In this document: one piece after another, positions 18,662 to 26,884 of the stretch
Layout of the letters: each line of letters begins with the position of its first letter
How positions within the stretch are numbered: position 1 is the first letter of the stretch
Source of the DNA: Algibacter amylolyticus
GTDB taxonomy: Bacteria > Bacteroidota > Bacteroidia > Flavobacteriales > Flavobacteriaceae
DNA length: 64,000 nt
Direction: 5' to 3'
NCBI RefSeq assembly: GCF_014202225.1
Contig: NZ_JACHGE010000001.1
Location: forward strand, 849,320 to 913,319
The notes under the pieces: model-generated
What the model saw: only the letters and a program-made list of their open reading frames with translations
Told to the model about the DNA's origin: nothing
Databases searched by the model: none
Program-made: the position numbers and the translations under genes

Positions 18662-18719
18662 CCCGTAAAATAGTTACGGGAAACCCGTAATCTAAACACG
18701 ATAGTTGTGAGTATATTTG
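18662..18719 (+). promoter_or_regulatory. CCCGTAA/TTACGGG dyads and -7 box of a possible small RNA
   Basis: CCCGTAA (18662-18668), TTACGGG (18674-18680) and CCCGTAA (18684-18690) can form two alternative hairpins or serve as protein-binding dyads. A perfect -7 box TATATTTG lies at 18712-18719, but no TTG lies at the -33 position, as expected for an activator-dependent promoter. The right-hand dyad is centred near -43 from the expected start. Confidence 0.45.
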
Positions 18720-18721
18720 TA

Positions 18722-18820
18722 TATCAACACTTCAGAAAAATTAAAGAATACCCTCAATTTTTTGTTGATAATAGCAATTTACATAAACCCTGTGGAGGTG
18801 AGAGACCCACAGGGTTTCTT
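18722..18820 (+). ncRNA. Candidate small RNA, about 95-100 nt
   Basis: Downstream of the TATATTTG box, TATCAACA (18722-18729) can pair with TGTTGATA (18763-18770), and the segment ends in an 11-bp terminator hairpin with a short T-rich tail. No open frame of note lies inside. The layout (regulated -7 box, 5' hairpin, 3' intrinsic terminator) is that of a small RNA placed just after a kinase-regulator pair. Inference from structure only. Confidence 0.4.
18785..18817. terminator. Bidirectional terminator
   Basis: AAACCCTGTGG (18785-18795) pairs perfectly with CCACAGGGTTT (18807-18817). It ends the candidate small RNA on the plus strand and the DUF456 gene (stop at 18825) on the minus strand. 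Confidence 0.75.
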
Positions 18821-18824
18821 CTGT

Positions 18825-19328
18825 TTAAGCCTGAAATAAGGCATAACGGTAATCCCAAAGAACACCAATGAATAACCCAAGGTAAATTATAGCCACTACA
18901 AACTTTATAAAGGTTGAAGTTAAAAAGCCTATAAAAGATCCAAAAGCTGCTTTTGTTGCTGTTTTACCATCACTTTTATTAATAAGCTCTCCTAAAAGTG
19001 CGCCTAAAAAAGGACCAATTATAATTCCTCCAGGAATAGGAGCTATTAAGCCAACAATTAAACCAATTGTAGTGCCTATCATACCATATTTAGTACCACC
19101 AAAGCGTTTTGTGCCAATAGCAGGAATAATATAATCCAAAATCCAAATAAATACAGCTATGGCAAAGGTTATAATTAAAAAGGTTTTGTCTAGAGGAATA
19201 GCCTCGGTAAAGTAAAGTACCAAAAGTCCAATCCAACTAGTTAATGGTCCTGGTAAAATAGGTAAAAAGCTGCCAATAATACCTAAAAACATAAGTAGCG
19301 CAGCAATAATGATTAAAATAATATCCAT
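18825..19328 (-). CDS. DUF456 family membrane protein
   Basis: 167 aa, almost entirely hydrophobic with about four to five membrane segments and glycine-rich stretches (GLIAPIPGGIIIGPFLGALLGE, about 92-113), the hallmark of DUF456. Inner-membrane protein of unknown function. Monocistronic, divergent from the blaI module and sharing a bidirectional terminator with the candidate small RNA. Confidence 0.85.
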   Translation of the reverse strand: MDIILIIIAALLMFLGIIGSFLPILPGPLTSWIGLLVLYFTEAIPLDKTFLIITFAIAVFIWILDYIIPAIGTKRFGGTKYGMIGTTIGLIVGLIAPIPGGIIIGPFLGALLGELINKSDGKTATKAAFGSFIGFLTSTFIKFVVAIIYLGLFIGVLWDYRYALFQA

Positions 19329-19386
19329 AAAATGTTTAAGTTATATACTGTTTAGACTAAAAATCGTGCCAAATGTTACATTTTTT

Positions 19387-19446
19387 AACTAATAATTTAG
19401 TTTTAACTAAATTATTAGTTATATTTGTTAAACTAAGAATTTAGTT
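19387..19446 (+). promoter_or_regulatory. Three tandem BlaI-type operators and promoter
   Basis: Three 16-bp dyads of the form AACTAA-N4-TTAGTT lie at 19387-19402, 19405-19420 and 19431-19446. The first two together also make a perfect 16-bp inverted repeat with a 2-bp spacer. A -7 box TATATTTG (19420-19427) overlaps the end of the second dyad and precedes the third, so a bound repressor would cover the promoter. The blaI start is 24 bp after the last dyad; autoregulation is the natural reading. Confidence 0.8.
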
Positions 19447-19469
19447 CAACAAATAAATTAGTACTAATT

Positions 19470-19832
19470 ATGAAGCAACTTACTAAGGCAGAAGAGGATA
19501 TTATGCAAATACTTTGGCAATTAAAAAAGGCCAATGTAAAAGCTATAATAGAAGAATTTCCGGAGCCTAAACCTGCATATAACACAGTATCTACAATAGT
19601 TAGAATTCTTGAGAGTAAGGGTTTTGTCGATTATGAAAAAGAAGGGAAAGGCCATGTGTATTTTCCATTGTTAGAGAAGCAAGAGTATAGTAATCAATCT
19701 ATAAATAAATTGGTTGATAATTATTTTCAAGGTTCTTTTAAAAGTATGGTGTCGTTTTTTGTAAAGAAAAATGATATGAATATTAAAGACTTAGAGTCTG
19801 TGCTTAAAGAGATTAATAAAAACGAATCTTAG
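19470..19832 (+). CDS. BlaI/MecI/CopY-family transcriptional repressor
   Basis: 120 aa with the winged-helix of the BlaI family: LTKAEEDIMQILWQL at the N terminus, recognition region PKPAYNTVSTIVRILESKGFV (split about 28-48), then a C-terminal dimerisation helix region (LDNYFQGSF-like, 80-120). Such repressors bind paired dyads as dimers and are inactivated by proteolysis triggered by the partner M56 sensor, encoded 2 bp downstream. In Flavobacteriia these pairs are common and often not linked to beta-lactamase; no beta-lactamase lies here. Confidence 0.92.
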   Translation: MKQLTKAEEDIMQILWQLKKANVKAIIEEFPEPKPAYNTVSTIVRILESKGFVDYEKEGKGHVYFPLLEKQEYSNQSINKLVDNYFQGSFKSMVSFFVKKNDMNIKDLESVLKEINKNES

Positions 19833-19834
19833 TT

Positions 19835-21847
19835 ATGTTACACTACATTATACAGGTTGTTGCTTTTCAGTTGTTCTTTTTAATTATTTACGATTTGTTT
19901 TTAAAAAAGGAAACCTTTTTTAATTGGAATAGAGCGTATTTGTTAATTACAGCTATAATGCCCTTAATACTTCCGTTTATTAAGGTGTCTAGTTTTAAGA
20001 ATATCCTTTCTCAAGATTACATCATTAATTTACCAGAAATTTTTATTGGTAGCGCATCGCAACACCCTGTAAATCCAATTCCTTTGGAAGGCATAATATT
20101 AAAACAACAGTCGTTTTGGAGTTGGGAACTTCTGTTTTATTTAGGCACAGGAATAGCAACATGTATTTTTATTTTTAAATTAATAAAACTACTAAAATTA
20201 CTTTTTAAAAACCCTAAGTATAAATACGGTAATGTTTTTATTGTTAGTGTGTTAAAAAGCGATATGGCCTTTTCTTTTTTTAATTATATTTTTTTAGGAG
20301 CACAGCTTAACAAAACTAATAGAGACACGGTTTTAAAGCATGAAATGGTTCATGTAAAACAAAAACATACTCTAGATTTATTGTTTTTTGAGCTGCTACG
20401 CATTGCATTTTGGTTTAATCCTTTAACCTATATCTATCAAAATAGAATAATGTCCTTGCATGAATATATTGCCGATGCACAAGTAGTTAAGAATCAAAAT
20501 AAAAATCAATATTATCAAAATTTATTGTCTCAAGTTTTCGATACCAAAAATATTTCATTCATCAATCCATTTTTTAAACAATCATTAATCAAAAAACGAA
20601 TCATTATGTTACAAAAATCGAAATCAAAACAGGTCAAGTTATTTAAGTATGCCTTGTTAATACCTATGCTAATAGCCATGTTGGTTTATACGTCGTGTAT
20701 GGAAACTAATCCCGCTACCACAATAGGTGATACCAGCAATGAGGAGATCCAGCAGAAAACACCATTAATTACTAAAGTAAAAGCCTTAAAGCATCAAATT
20801 GAAATACAAGGAGATGTAAACGAAGCAGAAGAAAGAGGGCTTAAACTGCTTTTAGATGCAGTTAAAGGCGAAGGCTTTAATCAAGCTTTGGTAAATGATA
20901 TTCAAGATTACACCACTAAAGGCTCGCAAACTGATTTAACTAAAAAAATAGCTGAGGTTTTTGAGCAAATTCAAGTACAAGGTGATATCAATGAAAACGA
21001 AGACCTAGAAATAAAAAAGTTACTTGTTTTTACAAGTGATAACGGATTTGAAGATCCGTTTTTTGCCGATATTATAAAACATTTAGATGTTCCTTTTGGT
21101 ATTATAGACCAAGTTCCTGTTTTTCCAGGTTGCGAAGATTTAACAGTAGAGGAGCAAAAAAAATGTATGTCGAAAAACATTGCAATGCATATTAATAAAA
21201 ACTTTAATACTAAGCTAGCCGACAGTCTTAATTTAAAAGGGAAACAGCGTATTAATGTTATTTTTAAAATAAGTATTGATGGAGATGTTGTTGATGTGCG
21301 TTCTAGATCGGAACATCCCGAGCTAGAAAAAGAAGCTATACGCGTTGTTAAAACGCTACCTAGATTTAAACCAGGTGAACATAAAGGGAAGCAGGTTAAT
21401 GTGCCTTATTCCTTACCTATTATTTTTCAAGTTAGCGATGTGCAAAACAAAAAAGAAGATACGGTACTACTCAATGAAGTGCCATTACATAAGGATGTAG
21501 CCATAGCACATCTAGATGAAGTGCCAAATTTTGAATCTTGTGATAATGCTTTAAGTAACGAAGAGAAAAAAGCGTGCTTAGATAAGGGCATAACAACGCA
21601 TGTCTCTAAACATTTTAACACAAAATTGGCCCATAAATTAGGGTTAAATGGAAAACAACGTATTCATGTTATTTTTAAAATTGATGAACATGGTCGTGTT
21701 ATAGATATTCGCTCTAGAGCAGCACATCCAGAGCTAGAGGCAGAGGCTATAAGAGTTGTAAAGTTATTACCTAAAATGATACCAGGAAAGGTTGATGGCA
21801 AACAGGTTGTAGTTCCGTATTCGCTTCCTATTATTTTTCAAGTTTAA
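19835..21847 (+). CDS. M56 (BlaR1-like) membrane metallopeptidase with two C-terminal TonB-type domains
   Basis: 670 aa. Membrane helices in the first about 120 residues, then a zinc peptidase site H169-E170-MV-H173 (KHEMVHVKQ) with the third ligand in HEYIAD (E210), then a further helix near 270-290 (LIPMLIAMLVYTSC). The periplasmic part holds two about 60-residue repeats (IQGDVNEAEERG..., VQGDINENEDLE...) and two tandem TonB_C-like domains (about 424-532 and 560-670), each with a VPxF...C...C start and a (V/I)PYSLPIIFQV end. It has no penicillin-binding sensor domain, so the signal is unlikely to be a beta-lactam. Translationally coupled to the repressor gene. Confidence 0.9.
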   Translation: MLHYIIQVVAFQLFFLIIYDLFLKKETFFNWNRAYLLITAIMPLILPFIKVSSFKNILSQDYIINLPEIFIGSASQHPVNPIPLEGIILKQQSFWSWELLFYLGTGIATCIFIFKLIKLLKLLFKNPKYKYGNVFIVSVLKSDMAFSFFNYIFLGAQLNKTNRDTVLKHEMVHVKQKHTLDLLFFELLRIAFWFNPLTYIYQNRIMSLHEYIADAQVVKNQNKNQYYQNLLSQVFDTKNISFINPFFKQSLIKKRIIMLQKSKSKQVKLFKYALLIPMLIAMLVYTSCMETNPATTIGDTSNEEIQQKTPLITKVKALKHQIEIQGDVNEAEERGLKLLLDAVKGEGFNQALVNDIQDYTTKGSQTDLTKKIAEVFEQIQVQGDINENEDLEIKKLLVFTSDNGFEDPFFADIIKHLDVPFGIIDQVPVFPGCEDLTVEEQKKCMSKNIAMHINKNFNTKLADSLNLKGKQRINVIFKISIDGDVVDVRSRSEHPELEKEAIRVVKTLPRFKPGEHKGKQVNVPYSLPIIFQVSDVQNKKEDTVLLNEVPLHKDVAIAHLDEVPNFESCDNALSNEEKKACLDKGITTHVSKHFNTKLAHKLGLNGKQRIHVIFKIDEHGRVIDIRSRAAHPELEAEAIRVVKLLPKMIPGKVDGKQVVVPYSLPIIFQV

Positions 21848-21892
21848 GGATAAATAATTCGAATTTCAATTATATTTCAAGTAATACTGTTT

Positions 21893-21919
21893 AAAACCGA
21901 AGTTAAGGCTTCGGTTTTT
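21893..21919 (+). terminator. Terminator after the M56 gene
   Basis: AAAACCGAAG pairs perfectly with CTTCGGTTTT around a 6-nt loop and is followed by T's. Confidence 0.85.
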
Positions 21920-21977
21920 CTTTTTTAGATTACAAAAAACCTAAAAAAATTGTATTTTTCGGTTTCAGATAAAATAC

Positions 21978-22454
21978 ATGAGGAAATTATTGGTTTTAAT
22001 AGTCATTTTATCACTCACATCATGCGAGTATTTTAATGTGAAGAAAACATCTTCTGAAGCGATTCTTAAAGAGGAATTAGAAACGTTTAATTGGAAAGAT
22101 GTTGATGAATACCCAAGTTTTTCGGTATGCGATTCGTCTAGCTCTAAGGCAGAAAGAACCTTGTGTTTTCAAACAACAATTACACAGCATATTACTAACT
22201 ACTTGCAAGAGGAGCGTATTGTGGTGACTCAAGATATTAATGATACGCTAATATTGAATTTTCAGGTGTCTAATACTGGCAATTTAAGCTTGTTAGAGGC
22301 TAAAATTGATTCGCTTACTTATAATGAAATTCCTAATATAAAAGAACTATTAAACCAAAGTCTGGATGTTTTGCCTAAAATATTTCCGGCTATTAAACGC
22401 GGACAACAGGTTACTACAGAATTTAAATTGCCTATAGTTATACATGTAAATTAG
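21978..22454 (+). CDS. Lipoprotein with a TonB_C-like domain, related to the upstream M56 protein
   Basis: 158 aa; lipobox SLTSC with Cys at 16. The mature part repeats the plan of the duplicated domains in the preceding gene: a Cys pair early (VCDSSSSKAERTLC), a central core ending in LPKIFPAIKRGQQ and a terminal FKLPIVIHV corresponding to YSLPIIFQV. It is thus a stand-alone third copy of that domain, placed 130 bp downstream behind a terminator. A role with the M56 protein, for instance as a periplasmic ligand or partner, is inference. Confidence 0.7.
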   Translation: MRKLLVLIVILSLTSCEYFNVKKTSSEAILKEELETFNWKDVDEYPSFSVCDSSSSKAERTLCFQTTITQHITNYLQEERIVVTQDINDTLILNFQVSNTGNLSLLEAKIDSLTYNEIPNIKELLNQSLDVLPKIFPAIKRGQQVTTEFKLPIVIHVN

Positions 22455-22517
22455 GTTTTGCAACGGCTTTTTTAATTATCACTACATTTTTGTTTTAAAA
22501 TGGCCTTAGCGGATTGC

Positions 22518-22609
22518 TGCGTTAGGGATTGAAATGGAAAGCCCACAGCCTGACGGAGGAAGTGCGAGGACTTGCAGAGGAAAGCCCGACCCTTGTGGTA
22601 ACGCCCAAA
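22518..22609 (+). repeat. Dispersed GCGTTA/TAACGC-type repeat, copy B (A/B subtype, well preserved)
   Basis: Starts TGCGTTAGGGATTG and ends CCCTTGTGGTAACGCCCAA, with GGAAAGCCC as a direct repeat inside. The ends GCGTTA and TAACGC can pair. It sits between the converging ends of the lipoprotein and the Bax-inhibitor genes and stops at the stop codon of the latter (22610). Confidence 0.85.
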
Positions 22610-23344
22610 TTAAAACTTAATGGCTAGTTTACGCATGAGTCTTAATACTTCCATATACAGCCAAACTAAGGTTACAAGTAGGCCCCATGTGGCTAGCCAC
22701 TCCTTGTATTTTGGCGATCTGTTTTTGTGGCGTTCTATATAATCGAAATCGAGTAGGAGCGAAAGGGACGCGAAAACGGCTGCTAGAATATTGAAAATTA
22801 TGGCTGGCCAAGAAATGCCCCAAATAAATACTTTAATGCCAAAAAAGCCTAATATCCAGGATATTAAATAAATTATAAAAATGCTGGTTACGGCTGTAAT
22901 AATAACGCTTCGTAGTTTTTTTGTTACTACAATTATGCGGGTTTGATAAAGCAATAGCATAACGATAAATGTTACCACGGTTATGCCTATGGCTTGGTAT
23001 GGTAAATTTGGAAATTGTGCATGTGCGTATACCGTTGCGGCTCCTAAAAAAAAGCCTTTGGCTATGGCGTAAAGGGGAACTAAAACGTGTGCCCAATGTT
23101 GGCGTACCGAAATAACAATGCTTATTACAATGGCTGCGAGCATGCCGCCTATAGAGTACCACTTAATGGATTGACCGTTGCTGTGAAGCTTCCACATACC
23201 AATGGAAATAATAACAATTATTGCAATGGATAGCATGGATTTAATAAAAATACCACTAACCGACATGGTTTTGCCAGATGTGTTTTTGGTGCCAAAAAAG
23301 TAATTGGTAAATGCCGGATTGGAGGTTTTATTAAAGATGTTCAT
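22610..23344 (-). CDS. Bax inhibitor-1/YccA family membrane protein
   Basis: 244 aa with about seven membrane segments and the family features (SGKTMSVSGIFIKSM near the N terminus, FFLGAATVYAHAQF, LLLDFDYIERH near the C terminus). Inner-membrane protein of the BI-1/YetJ/YccA superfamily, members of which act as pH-sensitive calcium leak channels or modulate FtsH. The substrate here is unknown. It is 20 bp from the start of the neighbouring glycosyltransferase gene's stop on the same strand, so may be in one transcript. Confidence 0.9.
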   Translation of the reverse strand: MNIFNKTSNPAFTNYFFGTKNTSGKTMSVSGIFIKSMLSIAIIVIISIGMWKLHSNGQSIKWYSIGGMLAAIVISIVISVRQHWAHVLVPLYAIAKGFFLGAATVYAHAQFPNLPYQAIGITVVTFIVMLLLYQTRIIVVTKKLRSVIITAVTSIFIIYLISWILGFFGIKVFIWGISWPAIIFNILAAVFASLSLLLDFDYIERHKNRSPKYKEWLATWGLLVTLVWLYMEVLRLMRKLAIKF

Positions 23345-23364
23345 AGAAACTAAAGCTACTAAAT

Positions 23365-24507
23365 TTATTTTTTAAACTGTCTGCCTTTCCATGTATAGCC
23401 AGAAAACATGGAGATACAAGCCACATAAACGCTAAAAAAGGGATAGACTAAAAACCCTAATATATAACTTTTTAAAATAGCTTTTTGCTTGTAAAACGAA
23501 GCGGTTATATACAGTAAATAAAAATCGATATTAAACTTTATAAACCCCATGTAAAACAAACTTTTAAAATTTATTACCCCTATAATGGCGAGTATTAAGC
23601 CAATAAGTATTAAGGCATTTGTAAGTAAAACAACTAAGCCTGTTAGTTTTCCAAACACATTACTATAAGCACTTGTTTTTGCAGCCCAACGCATACGTTG
23701 CGCTATTAAAAGGGTCCAGTTAGGTTGTGCATGTGTTTTTACAATGGCCTTTTCGCATTTTAGGTAATGTACTTGGTTGGGCTGTGCTTTTGCTATTTTT
23801 TCTAGCAGAAAAATATCGTCGCCACTGGCTATTTTAGTATTGCCATTAAAACCATTTACGGCGTTGAACGTAGCTTTTTTATAAGCAAAATTAGCGCCAT
23901 TACACATAAACCGTTTTTTTAAACCAAAACCACCAATGCTAGCGCCCTGTAAACTTAAAATATCTAGCGTTTGGAAGAGGTTTAAAAAGGTGCTAGTAGT
24001 TGAATATGTTACTGGTGCAGCAATACAAACTGGGTTATGTTTTAGGATATACTCATTGAAACTATCTAGCCAAAATTTAGGCAGTTGGCAGTCGGCATCG
24101 GTGGTAATAATCCAAGGGTGTTTGGCTATTTTTATGGCTGAAGTAATGGCTGTTTTTTTTGGAGAATTCGATTTTTTAGCGTTGGAAATGAGTTGAAAGT
24201 GAATCTTAGAGTTTATAGGTGTTTGTGCTGAATTTAGGGTGTTTTGAATGATGGTAACCGAATTGTCGTTAGAGTCGTCATCAACAAAAATAATTTCAAA
24301 AAGATGTTTTGGGTAGTGTAATGCGAGTACAGATTGTAATAATTGGGGTAAATGTTCTGCCTCATTTCTAAACGGAATAACTATCGAGAATTTGGTTTTA
24401 GCAGGCACGTCCCCTAAAATAAACGTAGATACTTTATTAAAACCAATAATAAAACCACCTATTAAAATCAGGTAACTTAGGGTTACAAAAAGTAGTGTTA
24501 AAATCAT
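23365..24507 (-). CDS. Family 2 glycosyltransferase with membrane segments
   Basis: 380 aa. One N-terminal membrane helix, a GT-A domain (FSIVIPFRNEAEHLPQLL about 41-58, FVDDDSND near 75, metal-binding TTDADC near 137) and about three C-terminal membrane helices. The active site faces the cytoplasm and probably extends a lipid-linked or cell-surface glycan. Its start overlaps the stop of the flippase-like gene by 4 bp, so the two are coupled; both are typical of membrane glycolipid synthesis. Product unknown. Confidence 0.88.
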   Translation of the reverse strand: MILTLLFVTLSYLILIGGFIIGFNKVSTFILGDVPAKTKFSIVIPFRNEAEHLPQLLQSVLALHYPKHLFEIIFVDDDSNDNSVTIIQNTLNSAQTPINSKIHFQLISNAKKSNSPKKTAITSAIKIAKHPWIITTDADCQLPKFWLDSFNEYILKHNPVCIAAPVTYSTTSTFLNLFQTLDILSLQGASIGGFGLKKRFMCNGANFAYKKATFNAVNGFNGNTKIASGDDIFLLEKIAKAQPNQVHYLKCEKAIVKTHAQPNWTLLIAQRMRWAAKTSAYSNVFGKLTGLVVLLTNALILIGLILAIIGVINFKSLFYMGFIKFNIDFYLLYITASFYKQKAILKSYILGFLVYPFFSVYVACISMFSGYTWKGRQFKK

Positions 24508-25478
24508 GATTCCACGTTATTTTTAGGAAGGCTAAAACTAAGCACATAGTAACTGCCAAACAAACTTGGTATTACAAAATTTAGCAACCACATGATAGTA
24601 ATTATGCATAAAACTATCAATTCGTTAACGCCAGAAAACGCAAACAAATAAACAGCAATACTGCCCTTTACTACCACATCGAATATAAATATAGATGGAA
24701 TACTAGAAGCTATTAAGTACATAGAACTAATAATAATCATAGCATTTAAATAGCTGAGTTCTGTTTTAAAAATATGTAACAGTAAATAGAATTGAAACGA
24801 AAAAATAGCATAACGTAGTAGTGATAAAAGTAGGCCTACAGCTAATTTGCTTTTAGGAAATTCTAAAATAAACTGCTTTAGTTTTTTTACCGAAAAGCCT
24901 TTGATATTAAACCTACTTTTGGAAATCCCAAAACCTAATATAATAAGGCTAGACAGTACAATGATTATAAATTTACTTAGCTTAACATAGTTTATATCCG
25001 GATTGTATTGTAAAATAAACAGGCTAAAACTAATAGCACCTATTAGGGTAGTTGCACCCATTTGTAGCACATTACTAAAAAGGTTAACCATCATAACACG
25101 TTTTCTAAAATGTGCGCTGTAATACATCGCTTTTGCGCCATATTCTCCAATTCTGTTTGGTGTAAGTAAAGATGCTGTTAAAGATCCTAAACTTTGTTTT
25201 AGGGCTGTTTTAAAACTGATTGGTTTTATAAAAGTTACTAATGTTTGCCATTTTAAAATTTCGAAAAACCAGTTAAATATGCTTAAAAGAAGTAAAAAAA
25301 TGATGTTTTTTAATGAAAACACCTCGTTTTTTGTTGAAAAATCGATAAATTCTGAAAAACTTAATGCCGTATTATGGGTTAGTTTATTGTAAATAAAATA
25401 AAAAGCACCAACTACAATGCTTATTTTAATAAGCACAAAAAAGAATTGTTTAGTTTTGTATGGTAACGTACGGATCAT
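24504..25478 (-). CDS. Lysylphosphatidylglycerol synthase-type (UPF0104) membrane protein
   Basis: 324 aa with about eight hydrophobic segments; SLTASLLTPNRIGEYGAKAM (about 92-111) is the signature loop of the LPG_synthase_TM/UPF0104 fold, related to the flippase part of MprF. It lacks an aminoacyl-transferase domain. Coupled by a 4-bp overlap with the glycosyltransferase downstream, so it may flip or help build the lipid product. Activity inferred from the fold only. Confidence 0.85.
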   Translation of the reverse strand: MIRTLPYKTKQFFFVLIKISIVVGAFYFIYNKLTHNTALSFSEFIDFSTKNEVFSLKNIIFLLLLSIFNWFFEILKWQTLVTFIKPISFKTALKQSLGSLTASLLTPNRIGEYGAKAMYYSAHFRKRVMMVNLFSNVLQMGATTLIGAISFSLFILQYNPDINYVKLSKFIIIVLSSLIILGFGISKSRFNIKGFSVKKLKQFILEFPKSKLAVGLLLSLLRYAIFSFQFYLLLHIFKTELSYLNAMIIISSMYLIASSIPSIFIFDVVVKGSIAVYLFAFSGVNELIVLCIITIMWLLNFVIPSLFGSYYVLSFSLPKNNVES

Positions 25479-25508
25479 TAGCGATGCAAATTAAATTAAT
25501 ATTACCAC

Positions 25509-26147
25509 ATGACCTCAAGTTTTAAATTGAATACTAATTTTTGGTTGGCTATAGCATTTTTAATCTACAGCTTTTCTGGGTTTTCACAAGGCGATACAAG
25601 TACTTTTAAAGCGCAATTTGCTTTGGGTGTAAATAGTCCGTCTTCAAGTGGGTTTGTAGAGGATTTTGAAAGTAATTCGATAAATTTTCCAACCATTAAT
25701 TTAGGGCTGCAATACATGTTTAAGCAACGTTTAGGCGTTAAATTAGACTTAGGCTATAATCGCTTTGCAAATGCCGATAATACACCAGAATTTAAAGTAA
25801 ACTATACCAGGATTAATGCGCAAGCAGTATACGATGCCTCGGTAATTACCAGTTTTGTAGATAACTTGGGTGCTTTTGTTCATGCCGGACCTGGGTTTAC
25901 TATGATAAAACCTTTAGGCGATTATGGTAATAATAAAACATCGTATTTAAATGCTATGGCAGGAATCGAGTTGCATTATGGTGTTTCTGATAAGCTGTCA
26001 ATTTATGTGGATGCCTCATATGTTAAAGGTTTTTCAAAGGATTTTAGTCCTGTTACTAGCGGATTCGGATCGTTTAATGGCGATATTTTAACCCTAACTT
26101 TTGGCGCGTCTATTTCGCTAAGTGGTTGTTATTACTGTGGAGATTAA
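25509..26147 (+). CDS. Outer-membrane beta-barrel protein (OmpA-like 8-strand type)
   Basis: 212 aa with a signal peptide (ending GFSQ near residue 27) and alternating hydrophobic strands. Typical segments are [21 protein letters not shown] and [15 protein letters not shown]; it lacks a C-terminal OmpA peptidoglycan domain. Its stop overlaps the ruvC start (TAATG at 26145-26149), an odd coupling of a surface protein with a DNA-repair gene. Function unknown. Confidence 0.85.
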   Translation: MTSSFKLNTNFWLAIAFLIYSFSGFSQGDTSTFKAQFALGVNSPSSSGFVEDFESNSINFPTINLGLQYMFKQRLGVKLDLGYNRFANADNTPEFKVNYTRINAQAVYDASVITSFVDNLGAFVHAGPGFTMIKPLGDYGNNKTSYLNAMAGIELHYGVSDKLSIYVDASYVKGFSKDFSPVTSGFGSFNGDILTLTFGASISLSGCYYCGD

Positions 26148-26752
26148 TGAAAGAAAGAATAATTTTGGGTATTGACCCTGGCACAACCATTATGGGTTTT
26201 GGCATTATAAAGGTAGTGGGTAAAACCATGCATTTTGTTCAATTAAATGAATTGGATTTAAAAAAATATAGCGATCATTATTTAAAATTAAAACTCATTT
26301 TTGAGCGTACTATCGAACTTATTGATACGCATAATCCAGACGAAATAGCTATTGAAGCCCCCTTTTTTGGTAAAAACGTACAGAGTATGTTAAAATTGGG
26401 TAGAGCGCAAGGTGTTGCTATGGCTGCCGGTTTAAGTAGAGAAATTCCTATTACAGAATACTTGCCTAAAAAAATTAAAATGGCTATTACCGGAAACGGA
26501 AATGCTAGTAAAGAGCAAGTTGCCAAAATGCTTCAAAGTATGTTGGGGTTAAAAACCTTACCCAAAAATTTAGATTCAACTGATGGATTAGCGGCAGCTG
26601 TTTGTCATTTTTATAACTCTGGACGAATTGAGTTAGGTAAGAGTTATACGGGTTGGGACGCTTTTGTTAAGCAGAATAGTAAAGGTCCCCAAACCTCCAA
26701 AGGAGGAAGAAAAAACAATCCAATTGTCGATCTTCGGAAGAAGACTAAATAG
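26147..26752 (+). CDS. ruvC: Holliday junction resolvase RuvC with element-derived tail
   Basis: Endonuclease that resolves four-way junctions with RuvAB. Start ATG at 26147 (an upstream frame to 26126 only adds residues before the normal [13 protein letters not shown] start). The catalytic acids D10 (GIDPGT), E70 (AIEAPFFG), D143 and D146 ([10 protein letters not shown]) are all present. RuvC proteins normally end soon after the WDAFV region; here about 24 more residues ([14 protein letters not shown]... to the end) follow, and their DNA lies inside MITE-like element 2. First gene of a tight operon with hemW and three more. Confidence 0.95.
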   Translation: MKERIILGIDPGTTIMGFGIIKVVGKTMHFVQLNELDLKKYSDHYLKLKLIFERTIELIDTHNPDEIAIEAPFFGKNVQSMLKLGRAQGVAMAAGLSREIPITEYLPKKIKMAITGNGNASKEQVAKMLQSMLGLKTLPKNLDSTDGLAAAVCHFYNSGRIELGKSYTGWDAFVKQNSKGPQTSKGGRKNNPIVDLRKKTK

Positions 26753-26884
26753 CCATCGTTTCTGTAAGGGAAGTTATTTGTTTAAAAGAAAATTCAATCC
26801 TAATTTCAATACATTTTAATTGATAAAAAATAAACTTAAAGGTACGAGTACGAATTCCGCCCCTTCGGGGAGGTTAGGAGGGGC
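26684..26884. repeat. MITE-like element 2 spanning the ruvC end and hemW start
   Basis: The right end (26854-26884, read in reverse) shares CCTAACCTCCCC exactly with the left end of element 1 at 6169. The left end (from 26684) has the matching but more diverged core AACCTCC-AAAGGAGG. Length about 201 bp against 212 bp for element 1. The interiors do not obviously align. The element covers the last codons of ruvC, the gap and the first codons of hemW. Confidence 0.65.

Noticed and set aside
22833-23162. 109-codon frame overlapping the Bax-inhibitor gene in another frame
   Set aside because: The Bax-inhibitor frame has clear membrane segments and family motifs; the other frame is His/Arg-rich noise.
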